Shown piece by piece: positions 13,486 through 24,035 of a stretch of DNA of 64,000 bases. The notes under the pieces are model-generated. The model was not told the DNA's origin and searched no databases. It saw nothing but the letters and a program-made list of their open reading frames with translations. The DNA comes from a virus: positions 1 to 64,000 of the IMG/VR virus record IMGVR_UViG_3300020442_002247, one strand, 5' to 3'. Position 1 is the stretch's first letter. Every line of letters begins with the position of its first letter. The position numbers and the translations under genes were made by a program.

Positions 13486-16400
13486 ATGGCAGTTGGTCGC
13501 ATATCAGGTCCGCTCTTAAAGTCAAACCTTGTGAGAAACGGGGTTAACCTGGCTTTTGAGACAGACTTACTTTATTTAGACGTCAATAATAACCGAGTTG
13601 GTATTAAGACTGCTAATCCCCAGGCCGAATTAGATGTAAACGGCACTATACGTACAACAAACCTTAATGTAACAACTGGAACAGCAGAATTTGGTGATAT
13701 TAATATATCCGGCAGTACTATTAGTTCTGACTCTACTTTCTTAAATTTAGGAACTTTAGATAATATAGTTTACAACAAGGTTGCATTAATAGATGATTTA
13801 AAATTAGAAAACAATACTGTAAGTACCACTGTTAGTAATGCAAATTTAGAATTTAGACCAAACGGAACAGGCAGTGTAAATGTACAAAGTAACTTAAATG
13901 TTACTGGAAATATACATGCTACTGGAAATATTAGTGCAGATGGAGATATAGTATTAGGTGATGCTGATACTGATAGCATTACTTTTAATGCTGATGTTAA
14001 CAGTAATATTGTACCAGATCAAGATAATACTTTTCAATTAGGTACACCTGCAAAAAGATGGAAAGATGTATATGTTGCAAACTTTAATGCAGATGCTATC
14101 ACTACAACGTCACTTACAACAGGCGGAGTTGATTTACTTTTAAAACAAGGCAATATAATTTATGTTGCAGAAAACGGTAATGATACTAATGACGGTGATC
14201 ATCCACAAGATCCTTATGCAAGTCTTACTAAAGCACTAAGCGTAGCAACAGCTGGTGATACAATACATATATTTCCAGGAACTTATACAGAAGCATTTCC
14301 ATTAACAGTGCCTGCAGGAGTAACAGTTAAAGGTCACACATTAAGAAGTGTAATTATAAAACCTACAACAGCAACAGAAACAAAAGATGCATTTAAATTA
14401 AACGGTGAAGTAACCATAGAAGATTTGACTGTAATGGATTTTTATAGTGGCTACAGCCGATACACAGTTACAGCTGGTGGAGGTTCAAGTGGTAGTGTTA
14501 CTGTTAACATAGGTGTTGCACCTCAAGCCCATACATATGTCAGTGGTGGTAAAATTAACAATACAAGTTTCAGTAGTGAAGTAAATGTAACTGGAGCAAC
14601 TTATACTCACGGTACTGGAGAACTAGTAGTAACATATTCGGGTACTGTACCAACATCAGGGCAAGACTTGATGTTAAAAGATTTAGTTTTTTCTTGTGCA
14701 AGTGGAGGAAATCACACTTACCCAAATAACGGATATGCATTTAAGTTTGCAACTGATTACAGTGTTACTTCAAGATCTCCGTATATAAGAAATGTTTCAG
14801 TAATTACAAAAGGTAGAACAATTACTGCTAGTGATCCAAGAGGGTTTGCTAGTGGCGATGCTGGTAAAGGAGCGTATATAGACGGTGCATATGCGGCTAC
14901 TGGTTCTAAAGAAGCTAGTGCATTATTTCATAGTGTAACATTTATCACACCGGGCGTAGACGGACTTACTTGTACTAACGGAGTAAGAATAGAATGGTTA
15001 AATTGTTTTACCTATTTTGCAAATCGCAGTATATATGCGTATGATAGCACACAAGGAAAATATTCAGACGGTAAAACAAGAATTAGATTAGGCGGAATAT
15101 CAGGTACATTTGCCGCAGGAAACACAGTAACATTTACATCAACTGACGGAAGCACAACAGTAAACATGACTGTTGAAAGTGTTGAGAATGATGTATTAGT
15201 TGTAGACGGTAGAAACACAAGCCTTGTTGATTTTGACTCAACACCACAAAGTATTTCAAATGGCAGTGGCGCAACAGCAACAAGTATATTAAGCAATAAT
15301 CTAAAAGACTTTGGAGCTGAAATTAGGACCATAGCCAGTGCATCTGTTTATGGTAATCAAGGATTAGTCGGCGACGGCCCGGGTGTTCTTGTGTATGCAA
15401 TTGGACACAATTTAGCTTATATAGGAACAGGAAAAGAAACAACAAACGATCCTAGTGGTGTTACTCAAGCTAATGAAATTATAGAATCCAATGATGCAAA
15501 AATTAGATTTAGTAGTGTTGATCACAAAGGCGACTTCAGGGTAGGAAATTTATTCCATGTTGAACAAGACACTGGTACTGTAAATTTTTCTGCAAATGAA
15601 CTTAATATAAATCTTACAGAAGGTGCAACATTTACTGACGGATCTAACACAACTTTTATAAATGGATCTAGAGTAGATACAGGAAATTTAAGACTAACAG
15701 GTAATACTTTATCATCTACAAGTGGTGATTTGAATATAGATAGTGCTTCTAATTTAATTGTATTAAAAGATGATGTAGATTTAGACGGATCATTGAATGT
15801 AGCCGGCGATGCATTTATTGGTGGAAACATAACTTTAGGTGATGCTTCAAGTGTAAACATAACCATTGTTGCAAGAATAAATTCAGATTTAATTCCAAGC
15901 ACAACAGATACTTTTAACTTAGGATCCGATGCACTACAATGGAAAAATTTATATGTTAATGAAGTTGATGTTGATGATATTTTAATAGACACAAACTTTA
16001 TTACTACTACAGCATCTAACGCAGATTTAGAATTACGTGCAAATGGCACTGGTAAGATTTTAATACCTTCCAATAATTTACAAATTGATAATAATCTAAC
16101 TGTAAATGGCACAAGTAATCTTGGTACAACAAATATCACAGGTACAACATCTGTAAGTGGAGCAATAAGTTCAACAGGCAGTTTTACAGCATCAGGTATT
16201 TTAACAGCAAATAACAAACTTATTGTAACTAGTGATGCAGAATTTGAAGATATCAAAATTAGCGGAAATCAAATTACAACTACTAATAGTAATTCTAATT
16301 TAGAGCTAAGAGCAAATGGTAGTGGTATAGTAAGTATACCTAGTAATAATCTAACAGTCAGTAATAATCTTGTTGCAAACGGAACAATCACAGCAAACGC

Positions 16401-17286
16401 TTTAGATGTTGCAAATATTAATGCAACTACTTTCAATACAGATAATATACAAATTACTCAAAATTATATTACAACGACTGATAGTAGCAGTGATTTAGAT
16501 TTAAGAGCAAGTGGGTCAGGAGCAATTAAATTAGAAGGACTTACTGTAAATGATACTACAATATCTTCAGCTACTAATATTACATTTAATCCGGGATCAG
16601 AATTATTAGTTATCGATAGCACAGGCGGATTACGATTACCAATCGGCACAACAGCCCAAAGAGACAATTCAGCCGGATCAGGACAGCTAAGATATAACAC
16701 AGATTTAAATAGATTTGAAGGTTACGACGGTAGTAATTGGTTTAATTTAGCTGGAGTAGAAGATTTAGATGGCAATACTAAAATTACAGCTGAAACTAGC
16801 CCAGGAGCAAATGACAATGTAATTACTTTTAAAATAGCAGGAAGCGACATTGCAACTTTGACTAATACTAAATTTACAGTACCACAACTACAAGTAGATA
16901 ATATCAATATAGACGGTAATGTGATAAGTACTAGTACTAACACAGATTTGCAATTTTCTGCAAATGGAACAGGCGCTGTTAAATTTGAAAATTTTGCATT
17001 TAGTGGAAGTACTATAACAAATACTGTAACTGATGCTGTAACAGTTTTTCAAAATTCAGGTACAGGATATGTTAGTTTTAGTGGTACTTACGGAATTGTT
17101 CTTCCGGTTGGTAACACTAGTGCAAGAGGAGCAGTAGCTCAAGGTTTAATACGGTATAATACCGATGACGAAAGGGTTGAATTATATGATGGGTCGCAAT
17201 GGTTAAGTGTTGCAGGTAGTGCAGGAGGCATTACATTTGCAGAAGCTAAAGATTTTTCCATTGAAGCGGCACTAATAGTTGGATAG
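13486..17286 (+). CDS. Large fibre protein, paralogue of the 10018 gene
   Basis: 1266 residues from the ATG at 13486, preferred over an in-frame ATG at 13447 because AGGAG precedes it and the product then begins MAVGRISGPLLKSNL, aligned with its paralogue. There is an N-terminal repeat block with ISADGDIVLG and NIVPDQDNTFQLG; a beta-helix from roughly residue 225 (IIYVAENGNDTNDGDHPQ) to about 650; a GDFRVGNLFHVEQDTG block; then five copies of the SNxxLELRANGxG module and two GTTAQR-like modules. Two extra segments interrupt the beta-helix (about residues 325-400 and 520-600), one resembling the thrice-repeated domain of the 2994-aa giant. It ends in FSIEAALIVG. Likely a trimeric tail-fibre component. 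Confidence 0.75.
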   Translation: MAVGRISGPLLKSNLVRNGVNLAFETDLLYLDVNNNRVGIKTANPQAELDVNGTIRTTNLNVTTGTAEFGDINISGSTISSDSTFLNLGTLDNIVYNKVALIDDLKLENNTVSTTVSNANLEFRPNGTGSVNVQSNLNVTGNIHATGNISADGDIVLGDADTDSITFNADVNSNIVPDQDNTFQLGTPAKRWKDVYVANFNADAITTTSLTTGGVDLLLKQGNIIYVAENGNDTNDGDHPQDPYASLTKALSVATAGDTIHIFPGTYTEAFPLTVPAGVTVKGHTLRSVIIKPTTATETKDAFKLNGEVTIEDLTVMDFYSGYSRYTVTAGGGSSGSVTVNIGVAPQAHTYVSGGKINNTSFSSEVNVTGATYTHGTGELVVTYSGTVPTSGQDLMLKDLVFSCASGGNHTYPNNGYAFKFATDYSVTSRSPYIRNVSVITKGRTITASDPRGFASGDAGKGAYIDGAYAATGSKEASALFHSVTFITPGVDGLTCTNGVRIEWLNCFTYFANRSIYAYDSTQGKYSDGKTRIRLGGISGTFAAGNTVTFTSTDGSTTVNMTVESVENDVLVVDGRNTSLVDFDSTPQSISNGSGATATSILSNNLKDFGAEIRTIASASVYGNQGLVGDGPGVLVYAIGHNLAYIGTGKETTNDPSGVTQANEIIESNDAKIRFSSVDHKGDFRVGNLFHVEQDTGTVNFSANELNINLTEGATFTDGSNTTFINGSRVDTGNLRLTGNTLSSTSGDLNIDSASNLIVLKDDVDLDGSLNVAGDAFIGGNITLGDASSVNITIVARINSDLIPSTTDTFNLGSDALQWKNLYVNEVDVDDILIDTNFITTTASNADLELRANGTGKILIPSNNLQIDNNLTVNGTSNLGTTNITGTTSVSGAISSTGSFTASGILTANNKLIVTSDAEFEDIKISGNQITTTNSNSNLELRANGSGIVSIPSNNLTVSNNLVANGTITANALDVANINATTFNTDNIQITQNYITTTDSSSDLDLRASGSGAIKLEGLTVNDTTISSATNITFNPGSELLVIDSTGGLRLPIGTTAQRDNSAGSGQLRYNTDLNRFEGYDGSNWFNLAGVEDLDGNTKITAETSPGANDNVITFKIAGSDIATLTNTKFTVPQLQVDNINIDGNVISTSTNTDLQFSANGTGAVKFENFAFSGSTITNTVTDAVTVFQNSGTGYVSFSGTYGIVLPVGNTSARGAVAQGLIRYNTDDERVELYDGSQWLSVAGSAGGITFAEAKDFSIEAALIVG

Positions 17287-17291
17287 AAAAT

Positions 17292-17621
17292 ATGGCAGTA
17301 CTTGTAAAAAATAAAGTTACAAAAACAATAGGCACAGTGCCGGTTATAATTGATGAAACTGATTCTTCTAAAAGACATACAATTTTAGGATTAAGTTTTA
17401 CAAACTTAACCAATCAATATGTTTATGTTAGTGTGCTTTTAAATGACGATACTTCTGTTGAAGGATACTACTTAAAGGATAGTATTTTACCAGCAGGTTC
17501 TAGTTTGAGAGCAGTTTCAACAGGTGAAAAATTAATTTTGGCACCAAATAACACTTTAAAAGCAGTAGCAAGTGTCGATGACTCTGTTGATGTCATCGTA
17601 AGCTACGTGGAGACTTCATAA
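17292..17621 (+). CDS. Small beta-sandwich-like structural protein (110-aa family, copy 2)
   Basis: 109 residues. Same layout as the 8833 and 33033 products: strand-rich, with HTILGLSFTNLTNQYVYVSVLL in the first half split by turns, GEKLILAPNN, and a last DVIVSYVETS. It begins 5 bases after the large fibre stop and overlaps the next gene by one base (TAATG), so all three are translated from one message. The repeated pairing with fibre genes points to a fibre-associated subunit. No known domain was recognised. Confidence 0.55.
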   Translation: MAVLVKNKVTKTIGTVPVIIDETDSSKRHTILGLSFTNLTNQYVYVSVLLNDDTSVEGYYLKDSILPAGSSLRAVSTGEKLILAPNNTLKAVASVDDSVDVIVSYVETS

Positions 17622-17998
17622 TGTCATATTACATAGGAACAAGTCCAACAGACGTAATTGGAAGTTTTATTAAAAGATATTTTTACGGTATGCGTAGAAA
17701 TGATGACGGCGAATTATTTTTGATAGTTGCAGACCAACTTGCAGGAAATCAAGATTCTGTTACTATAAACGAATTAGGAGTAGCAGAGGATAATTTTTTA
17801 GATTTTGAAGAAGGTATTGATTTCTTAGACGGAATAGACGCAAATCATAACATTGTATATAAAAATTTAAGATATCAACAAATTAGATGGGATGACAGAT
17901 CATTAGTTTACTATGTAGAACCAGACACAGGACAATTTGTGCAAAGAGTTACAGAAACTTATGTTTATCCGGACGGAATTTCGGGGACAGGATATTAA
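17621..17998 (+). CDS. Conserved-looking structural protein of the fibre cluster
   Basis: 125 residues, acidic, beginning MSYYIGTSPTDVIGSFIKRYFYGMRR. Later it has EEGIDFLDGIDANHN and RWDDRSLVYYVEPDTGQF. The sequence is compact with many aromatics and reads like a folded alpha/beta domain, not a repeat protein. It lies between a small fibre-linked protein and the first giant fibre, 9 bases upstream of the latter, so a connector or assembly role in the fibre/baseplate complex is likely from context alone. Confidence 0.5.
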   Translation: MSYYIGTSPTDVIGSFIKRYFYGMRRNDDGELFLIVADQLAGNQDSVTINELGVAEDNFLDFEEGIDFLDGIDANHNIVYKNLRYQQIRWDDRSLVYYVEPDTGQFVQRVTETYVYPDGISGTGY

Positions 17999-18007
17999 GG
18001 AAAACAA

Positions 18008-21000
18008 ATGGCAGAATTTAAACTAGATAGATTTAAGTATAGTTGGAAAGGTGAGTGGACCACTGGAACTGATTATAAAAGAGATGACATAGTTAGAGTA
18101 GGTGGTAAGTCATATGTTTGTATTGTAACACATATTGCGGCGGCAAACTTTTATGTTGATTTGTTGTATACTGTACCAGGTTCTAATCCTCCTGTTCCTG
18201 ATCCTAAATGGGTAGTGATGACCAGTGGGTCATCTTTTGTAGGTAATTGGACTGTAGGCAATGCATACAATTTAGGAGACATAGTATTTAAAGATGGTAC
18301 ATTATGGAAATGCACAGGGAATGTAGCAAGTGCAACAACTTGGGCCACAGATGAAAGCAACTTTGAATTATTTTCAGCACACATTAAATTTATGGGTGCA
18401 TGGACAACAGGAACAGACTACGGTAAAGGTGCACTGGTTAGATATAACGGAATAGTATATAAATGTATTACATCACATACTTCACAAGCGGCATTAGAAG
18501 ATGATCAAGCAAGTTGGGAAGTATTTTTTGAAGGTGTAGAATTTGTAGGTGATTACGCAGGTGCAACAAAATACAATGTAAATGATCTAGTAAGATATGG
18601 CGGATCAATTTATAGATGTACAGTAGGTCATACATCAAGTTCATTAAATCCAGATGTAATGGACTTAACAAAATTCACAGTTGAGTATCCAGGTTACCAA
18701 TGGGAAAAAGATTGGGATTATCAAAAATATTATCAAACAGGTGATGTAGTAAGACAAAGTGGTTATGTATATTACTGTGTAAACAGCAATGTAGATAGTG
18801 AACCGAGTGTAACAGATAGTACAAACAACTGGTTAGTACTTGCTTATGGTTATTACTTTAAGGGTGATTGGTCACCAACAGGATTTTATAGACCAGGCGA
18901 TGTTGTAAGTAGAGGCGGAGATCTTTATGTAGCAAAAACACAGATATCAGGCGGGGGACAAGAAGAAAGCACATTAGACTATGTTAATAGTGACTATTGG
19001 GACGTACTTGCAAAGAGTCAGTCTTGGTCTAAAGAAAACAATATAATTTATTACAGAGTTTCTATTGGACCAGTAAATGATCAGTTAGATAGTCAAACTG
19101 GAGATCACAGATTTGTAATTGATGGTTCATACAAACCAGCATTGGTTTTTGAAAAAGGTGCAACATATGTATTTGACCAAAGTGATCCTACAAATGCATA
19201 TTATCCTAACACAAACTTTGGCGAAATAAACAATGTTCATCCTTTAAACTTTAGTTCAAATAGTGCTAACGGACCATTGACAGACGGCGGAAACTATTAC
19301 ACAACTCATGTACATTATTATCTTGACAATGTAATGGTAACTAGAGAAACTTACAATACTTTAGCTGATTTCTTAGCGGCAACTTATAGACGTGTTGAGA
19401 TAATGGTTCATGCTGATACTCCAACACAACTTTATTATTTCTGTGACAAACATTTATACATGGGTAACTCTGTTACTGTTATTGCAGGAAAAACAGGAGA
19501 ATGGCAATTAGGAAAAGAATACAGAGTAAATGAAGTAGTATATCACTTAGGAAACGCATACAAAAATAATACACAACACATATCAGATAACAATAACTAT
19601 CCAGGAGATAATGGTAGTGGTTATGTGTATTGGGATCTACTTGTACAAGCTGGTCAACCAGCAGGTATGAACACCAGAGGAGATTTATTAACTTTTAATC
19701 TTAACAGAAGAGAACAAGATGACGGAAGTAGTTTTGGAAACACAAATGTTCCTATTGGACGTAAAGAACAATTATTATCAGTAGACAGCAATGATACAGT
19801 GTTTTGGAGAGATTACATACACAATGCAGATGTAGTTTATGTTGATACTAACGGTGTTGATGATGCAGAGAATGGTTATGGATTATCTTATTACAAACCA
19901 TTCAAGACTGTTAGATATGCTTTAGAATTTGTGGAAGATAATTTTGATCCATTAACTCCTGTTAAAGTTGCTGTGGCGACAGGTAGATATACTGAAATAT
20001 GTCCAATGAGTATACCGGCAGGTTGTGTAGTAATGGGTGATGAACTTAGGTCTACTACTATTGAAGCTAACCAACCTTTAACAGCATATGCTAATGACAC
20101 TGACAAAGCTCAATCTTATTTTGATTATTTAAGTACAATAATTTTCGATGTATTGAATAACAATCCTATTGTTTCAAAACCAGGTAATACTTTTACACAA
20201 AATTTAAACGCGGCACCAGCAGTTGGTACAGGTGTTACACCTACTATAGTTAACCTAACCACTGATATAATGCAGTACATAAATTTTTATGTAAACAGCA
20301 CTGGATTAGATGTAACTGTAACAGGAACTAATACACTGAATACTAATACAAATTTTATTAACGGTGCAAACATATTACTAGCAAACAAAAAATTCCTTGC
20401 TAAAGATATGATAGAACATGTCAAATCAACATTTCCAGCTTATGTATTTGAAGAAGACAGAATGATGCATGATATTTTAGCATTCTTAAGAGGTATAGCT
20501 TATGATATGAAATATCCTGGAAACTATAAGTCAATTTTAGCGGCTAGAAGATATTCAAATGCGGCTACAGGATCACAACTTGAAGATATGTTTTGGTGTA
20601 GAGATGTAACAGGCGTTAGAAACTGTACACTTGAAGGACTAAAAGGTACATTAAATCCTCCAGGTGTTTATGAATTATATCAAAGACCAACAGGAAAATC
20701 TTTCTGTAGCTTGGATCCAGGATGGGGACCAGCAGATAATAGAACTTGGATTAACACTAGATCACCTTACTTACAAGGTGTAACTAACATAGGTACTTCA
20801 TGTATAGGTAAAAAAGTAGATGGTGCATTACACAACGGTGGAAATAAATCCATGGTTTCTAATGACTTTACACAAGTTATCAGTGACGGTGTTGGTGCAT
20901 GGGTACTAAACAACGGTAGAGCTGAACTTGTATCAGTGTTTACATACTATTGTGCAGTTGGATACCTTGCAGATCAAGGAGGAATAATTCGTGCAACAAA

Positions 21001-23986
21001 CGGTAACAACTCCTATGGAAAATATGGTGCAGTTGCAGATGGAATTGATGCATCAGAAGTTCCACAGACTGCAACAGTTGATAATAGAAACAATGAAGCA
21101 CAAGTAAGATCAGTTTTTGCAGGTACATTTAGTGATGAGATATTTGCATTTGAATATCAAAATGCAGGACAAGAATATACAAATGCCAATGCAACAATTA
21201 CAGGAGCTGGTGCTAATGCAAGTGTAGAATTTACAGATTTTAGAGATAATGCACTGTTTGAAGCAAGAATAGTAAACCCACCAGATAGTGGAGCCGCAGG
21301 TGGATTAGGTTATTCCAAATATGGTAATAATGCACAATCTGGAAACACAACAAGTATTCAATTAGCAACAGCAGAAAGTTTTGCAGAAGCAGATATTTTA
21401 GGATTAAGAATAATAATTACAGCAGGTGACGGTACAGGACAATATGGTTATGTAACAGGTTATACTCCTGCAACTAGACAATGCACAGTATCAAAAGAAA
21501 CAACAGGTCAGCCAGGTTGGGATCACGTATTACCAGGAAAACCAATTGCAAGTTCTTTAACTACAAATACACAATATGTATTAGAACCAAGAATAACCTT
21601 TAGTAGTCCAGGATTTGCAGATACATCAGCAAGTTTACCAGGAACTAACAATATTGTAGATGCAACTTATGGCGAAACAACTCTAACATTTACAGATGTT
21701 GAAGGGACATTAGGTAGTGGAACTACAGACGATCAGGTTACACCAGCGCCGGCTAAATTTAATATTACAAAATCAGGCAAAAATTACGCTGTAACAGTAT
21801 CTGATGCTGGTGCAGGTTATGCTTTAGAAGATACAATTACTATTGCTGGAACAGATTTAGGAGGTGCTTCTCCTGCTAATGATTTAACTATAATTGTAAA
21901 AGGAATAACAGACGATAGTACAAATGCAATTACATCCATTTATTCAAGTGGTAAAGGTGTTGCAGGAAAATTTGTTGTATTCAATGATGCAAATAATGTA
22001 TATACAAGTGATGACGGAGTAAATTGGTCAGGATCTACTGTAAGTGCATCAGGAAGTTGGAAAAGACTTATAAGCGGAGGCAATAGATTTGTTGCAATTA
22101 GATTTGCACAAGGTGATGCATACAGTTCTAACAACGGAACGGTATGGACACAGAGAACAATGCCAGAAAGTGCAAACTGGTCAGACATAGCTTACGGTGG
22201 CGGCAAGTTTGTTGTAGTAGCTGAAGGATCAAACACAGTAGCCTACAGTGCCACAGGTGAGTCCTGGTCTAGTGCAACAATGCCGGCAGATGATGACAGT
22301 ACATTTACTCAATGGCAAGGTGTTGCATATGGAAACGGAAAATTTGTTGCAATAGGTTCTAATAGAGAAGCCGCATACAGTAGTGACGGTTTAACTTGGA
22401 CTCGAGTAAACAATGCTTTACCTGTAGGTGATTTTTATAACTGGGTAGGTGGACTTACTTTTGGAAAAGGAAAATTCCTTGCTATTGCAAATACAGGAGA
22501 TGTAGTTTACAGTTTTGACGGGCAAACTTGGTATAACGATACAATGCCAACTCAAGATGGTTCAACACAAATGAATTGGAAGTCATGTAAGTATGAACAA
22601 GGAATGTTTTTTGCTACTTGTGACACAGGTAATCAAGTTATAGGTAACGATGCTACAACAGGCGAAACTACTTTTACATGTACAAGTGAAGACGGTGTAC
22701 ACTGGACTGGCAGAAACTTGTCAGCACAGAAATCTTGGGTCACAAGTGCTCATGGAAATCCAAATGGTGTACCTATACATTTATTACTTGCTGGAGGTGC
22801 TGGAGCAGATGCTGTAGCAATTTTAGACACAGGTTGTACAGCAAAAGGTAGAGCAGATTTAAGTAGTGCAGGTAAATTTAACGCAATTAAAATTTGGGAT
22901 CCGGGTAGTGGTTATTCTACTGCTCCTACATTAACAGTAACAGATCCTAAAACTTCTAGTTTAACATTACTGTTGTTCACTACTCAACGCTTAGGTGATG
23001 GAGTATTAGGACAACCTAGTTTTGTAAATAGCGGAATAGGATATAGATCTGCAACAACAACTGTAGCAGTAAGCGGAGATGGATTTGCAGATATTATTCC
23101 TGGAGATGTAACAAGTGGTTCACAATTTGTAACATTACAAGGCGTAACAACTGTTCCAGGACCAGGAGCTCAGTTACTGTTTAGTACTATTCCTGATACT
23201 ACTACAGCAGATCCAGATGATTTGAAAATTTTTAACGCTGTAGTAATTACGGATTTAGGAGATGATGGTTCTGGATTAAACAAGAAAAGAATACGTTGTC
23301 AGATAAGTCCAAACTTAGAGATTGAAGATGATCTACAACATGACACAGCATTAACAATCAGAGAACGTTACAGTCAATGTAGAATTTCAGGACATGACTT
23401 TTTAGATATAGGCACAGGAAACTTTGAAACAACAAATTATCCAGATATCTATGCTGGAGGTGCGTTTTTTGTAGCGTCACCAGAAAATGAAGTACTAGAA
23501 CAAAACGGTGGTAGAGTGTTTTACACATCTACAGACCAAAGTGGTAATTTTAGAGCAGGCGAATTATTTGCAGTTGAACAGGCAACAGGTATTGTTACAA
23601 TTAGTGCTCAATTCTTTGACCTAGATGGTTTAAGTGAATTAGCATTAGGTGGTGTTAGATTAGGAGGTTCTGGAGCAGTAATTAAAGAATTCTCAACAGA
23701 TCCTTTCTTCTCAGAAGATAGTAATAATGTTATACCAACACAAAGAGCTATTGCTACTTTCTTAGCAAATAGACTTAGTGTAGGTGGATCCGATCTTGAA
23801 ACTAACCAAATTATTGCTGGTAGAATAAGGATTGGTGGTCCACAAAACGTTATTAACACAACTATAGACACAGAAATTACTGTACCAACACTAACTACTT
23901 TTGAAGGAGCAAGTACAAGTATTGCAGGATCTATTGTACAACAAATGATGTTTTTGAGACAACCATTTGATTCAGGAATGCAATAA
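18008..23986 (+). CDS. Giant fibre 1: CBM-like repeats, cupredoxin, beta-helix, propeller
   Basis: 1992 residues. Residues 5-335 hold six repeats of the form GxWTxGTxYxxxDIVxxGGxxYxC, like carbohydrate-binding module 5/12 repeats, with a seventh near 495-550. Between them is a cupredoxin-like domain with all type 1 copper ligands in place: His411, Cys479, His482, Met485. A pectate-lyase-like beta-helix follows (VDTNGVDDAENGYG, about 615 onward), with the NTRSPYLQGV and DGALHNGG blocks near 910-950. A kelch/BNR-like propeller has SSDGLTW and YGNGKFVAIG repeats (nt 21960-22760). The C-terminal block GNFRAGELFAVEQATG then EFSTDPFFSEDS is shared with giant 2. It is probably a long multidomain adhesin of the tail. 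AAGGAAAAC precedes the ATG. Confidence 0.75.
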   Translation: MAEFKLDRFKYSWKGEWTTGTDYKRDDIVRVGGKSYVCIVTHIAAANFYVDLLYTVPGSNPPVPDPKWVVMTSGSSFVGNWTVGNAYNLGDIVFKDGTLWKCTGNVASATTWATDESNFELFSAHIKFMGAWTTGTDYGKGALVRYNGIVYKCITSHTSQAALEDDQASWEVFFEGVEFVGDYAGATKYNVNDLVRYGGSIYRCTVGHTSSSLNPDVMDLTKFTVEYPGYQWEKDWDYQKYYQTGDVVRQSGYVYYCVNSNVDSEPSVTDSTNNWLVLAYGYYFKGDWSPTGFYRPGDVVSRGGDLYVAKTQISGGGQEESTLDYVNSDYWDVLAKSQSWSKENNIIYYRVSIGPVNDQLDSQTGDHRFVIDGSYKPALVFEKGATYVFDQSDPTNAYYPNTNFGEINNVHPLNFSSNSANGPLTDGGNYYTTHVHYYLDNVMVTRETYNTLADFLAATYRRVEIMVHADTPTQLYYFCDKHLYMGNSVTVIAGKTGEWQLGKEYRVNEVVYHLGNAYKNNTQHISDNNNYPGDNGSGYVYWDLLVQAGQPAGMNTRGDLLTFNLNRREQDDGSSFGNTNVPIGRKEQLLSVDSNDTVFWRDYIHNADVVYVDTNGVDDAENGYGLSYYKPFKTVRYALEFVEDNFDPLTPVKVAVATGRYTEICPMSIPAGCVVMGDELRSTTIEANQPLTAYANDTDKAQSYFDYLSTIIFDVLNNNPIVSKPGNTFTQNLNAAPAVGTGVTPTIVNLTTDIMQYINFYVNSTGLDVTVTGTNTLNTNTNFINGANILLANKKFLAKDMIEHVKSTFPAYVFEEDRMMHDILAFLRGIAYDMKYPGNYKSILAARRYSNAATGSQLEDMFWCRDVTGVRNCTLEGLKGTLNPPGVYELYQRPTGKSFCSLDPGWGPADNRTWINTRSPYLQGVTNIGTSCIGKKVDGALHNGGNKSMVSNDFTQVISDGVGAWVLNNGRAELVSVFTYYCAVGYLADQGGIIRATNGNNSYGKYGAVADGIDASEVPQTATVDNRNNEAQVRSVFAGTFSDEIFAFEYQNAGQEYTNANATITGAGANASVEFTDFRDNALFEARIVNPPDSGAAGGLGYSKYGNNAQSGNTTSIQLATAESFAEADILGLRIIITAGDGTGQYGYVTGYTPATRQCTVSKETTGQPGWDHVLPGKPIASSLTTNTQYVLEPRITFSSPGFADTSASLPGTNNIVDATYGETTLTFTDVEGTLGSGTTDDQVTPAPAKFNITKSGKNYAVTVSDAGAGYALEDTITIAGTDLGGASPANDLTIIVKGITDDSTNAITSIYSSGKGVAGKFVVFNDANNVYTSDDGVNWSGSTVSASGSWKRLISGGNRFVAIRFAQGDAYSSNNGTVWTQRTMPESANWSDIAYGGGKFVVVAEGSNTVAYSATGESWSSATMPADDDSTFTQWQGVAYGNGKFVAIGSNREAAYSSDGLTWTRVNNALPVGDFYNWVGGLTFGKGKFLAIANTGDVVYSFDGQTWYNDTMPTQDGSTQMNWKSCKYEQGMFFATCDTGNQVIGNDATTGETTFTCTSEDGVHWTGRNLSAQKSWVTSAHGNPNGVPIHLLLAGGAGADAVAILDTGCTAKGRADLSSAGKFNAIKIWDPGSGYSTAPTLTVTDPKTSSLTLLLFTTQRLGDGVLGQPSFVNSGIGYRSATTTVAVSGDGFADIIPGDVTSGSQFVTLQGVTTVPGPGAQLLFSTIPDTTTADPDDLKIFNAVVITDLGDDGSGLNKKRIRCQISPNLEIEDDLQHDTALTIRERYSQCRISGHDFLDIGTGNFETTNYPDIYAGGAFFVASPENEVLEQNGGRVFYTSTDQSGNFRAGELFAVEQATGIVTISAQFFDLDGLSELALGGVRLGGSGAVIKEFSTDPFFSEDSNNVIPTQRAIATFLANRLSVGGSDLETNQIIAGRIRIGGPQNVINTTIDTEITVPTLTTFEGASTSIAGSIVQQMMFLRQPFDSGMQ

Positions 23987-24007
23987 AGTACTAAGAGAAA
24001 CATATAT

Positions 24008-24015
24008 GATAAATA
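24008..24015 (+). promoter_or_regulatory. Late promoter box GATAAATA
   Basis: GATAAATATTAT, 20 bases before the start of giant fibre 2, with a CGGAG ribosome site between. Confidence 0.65.
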
Positions 24016-24035
24016 TTATAACGGAGTTAACTTAA

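Noticed and set aside
15522-16256. 244-codon minus-strand ORF in the 1266-aa fibre
   Set aside because: Same reason: antisense of SNxxLEL repeats, no start signals or known motifs.
10018-17286. Repeat arrays as possible CRISPR
   Set aside because: Repeats are in frame, degenerate at DNA level and encode protein modules; no regular spacer structure.
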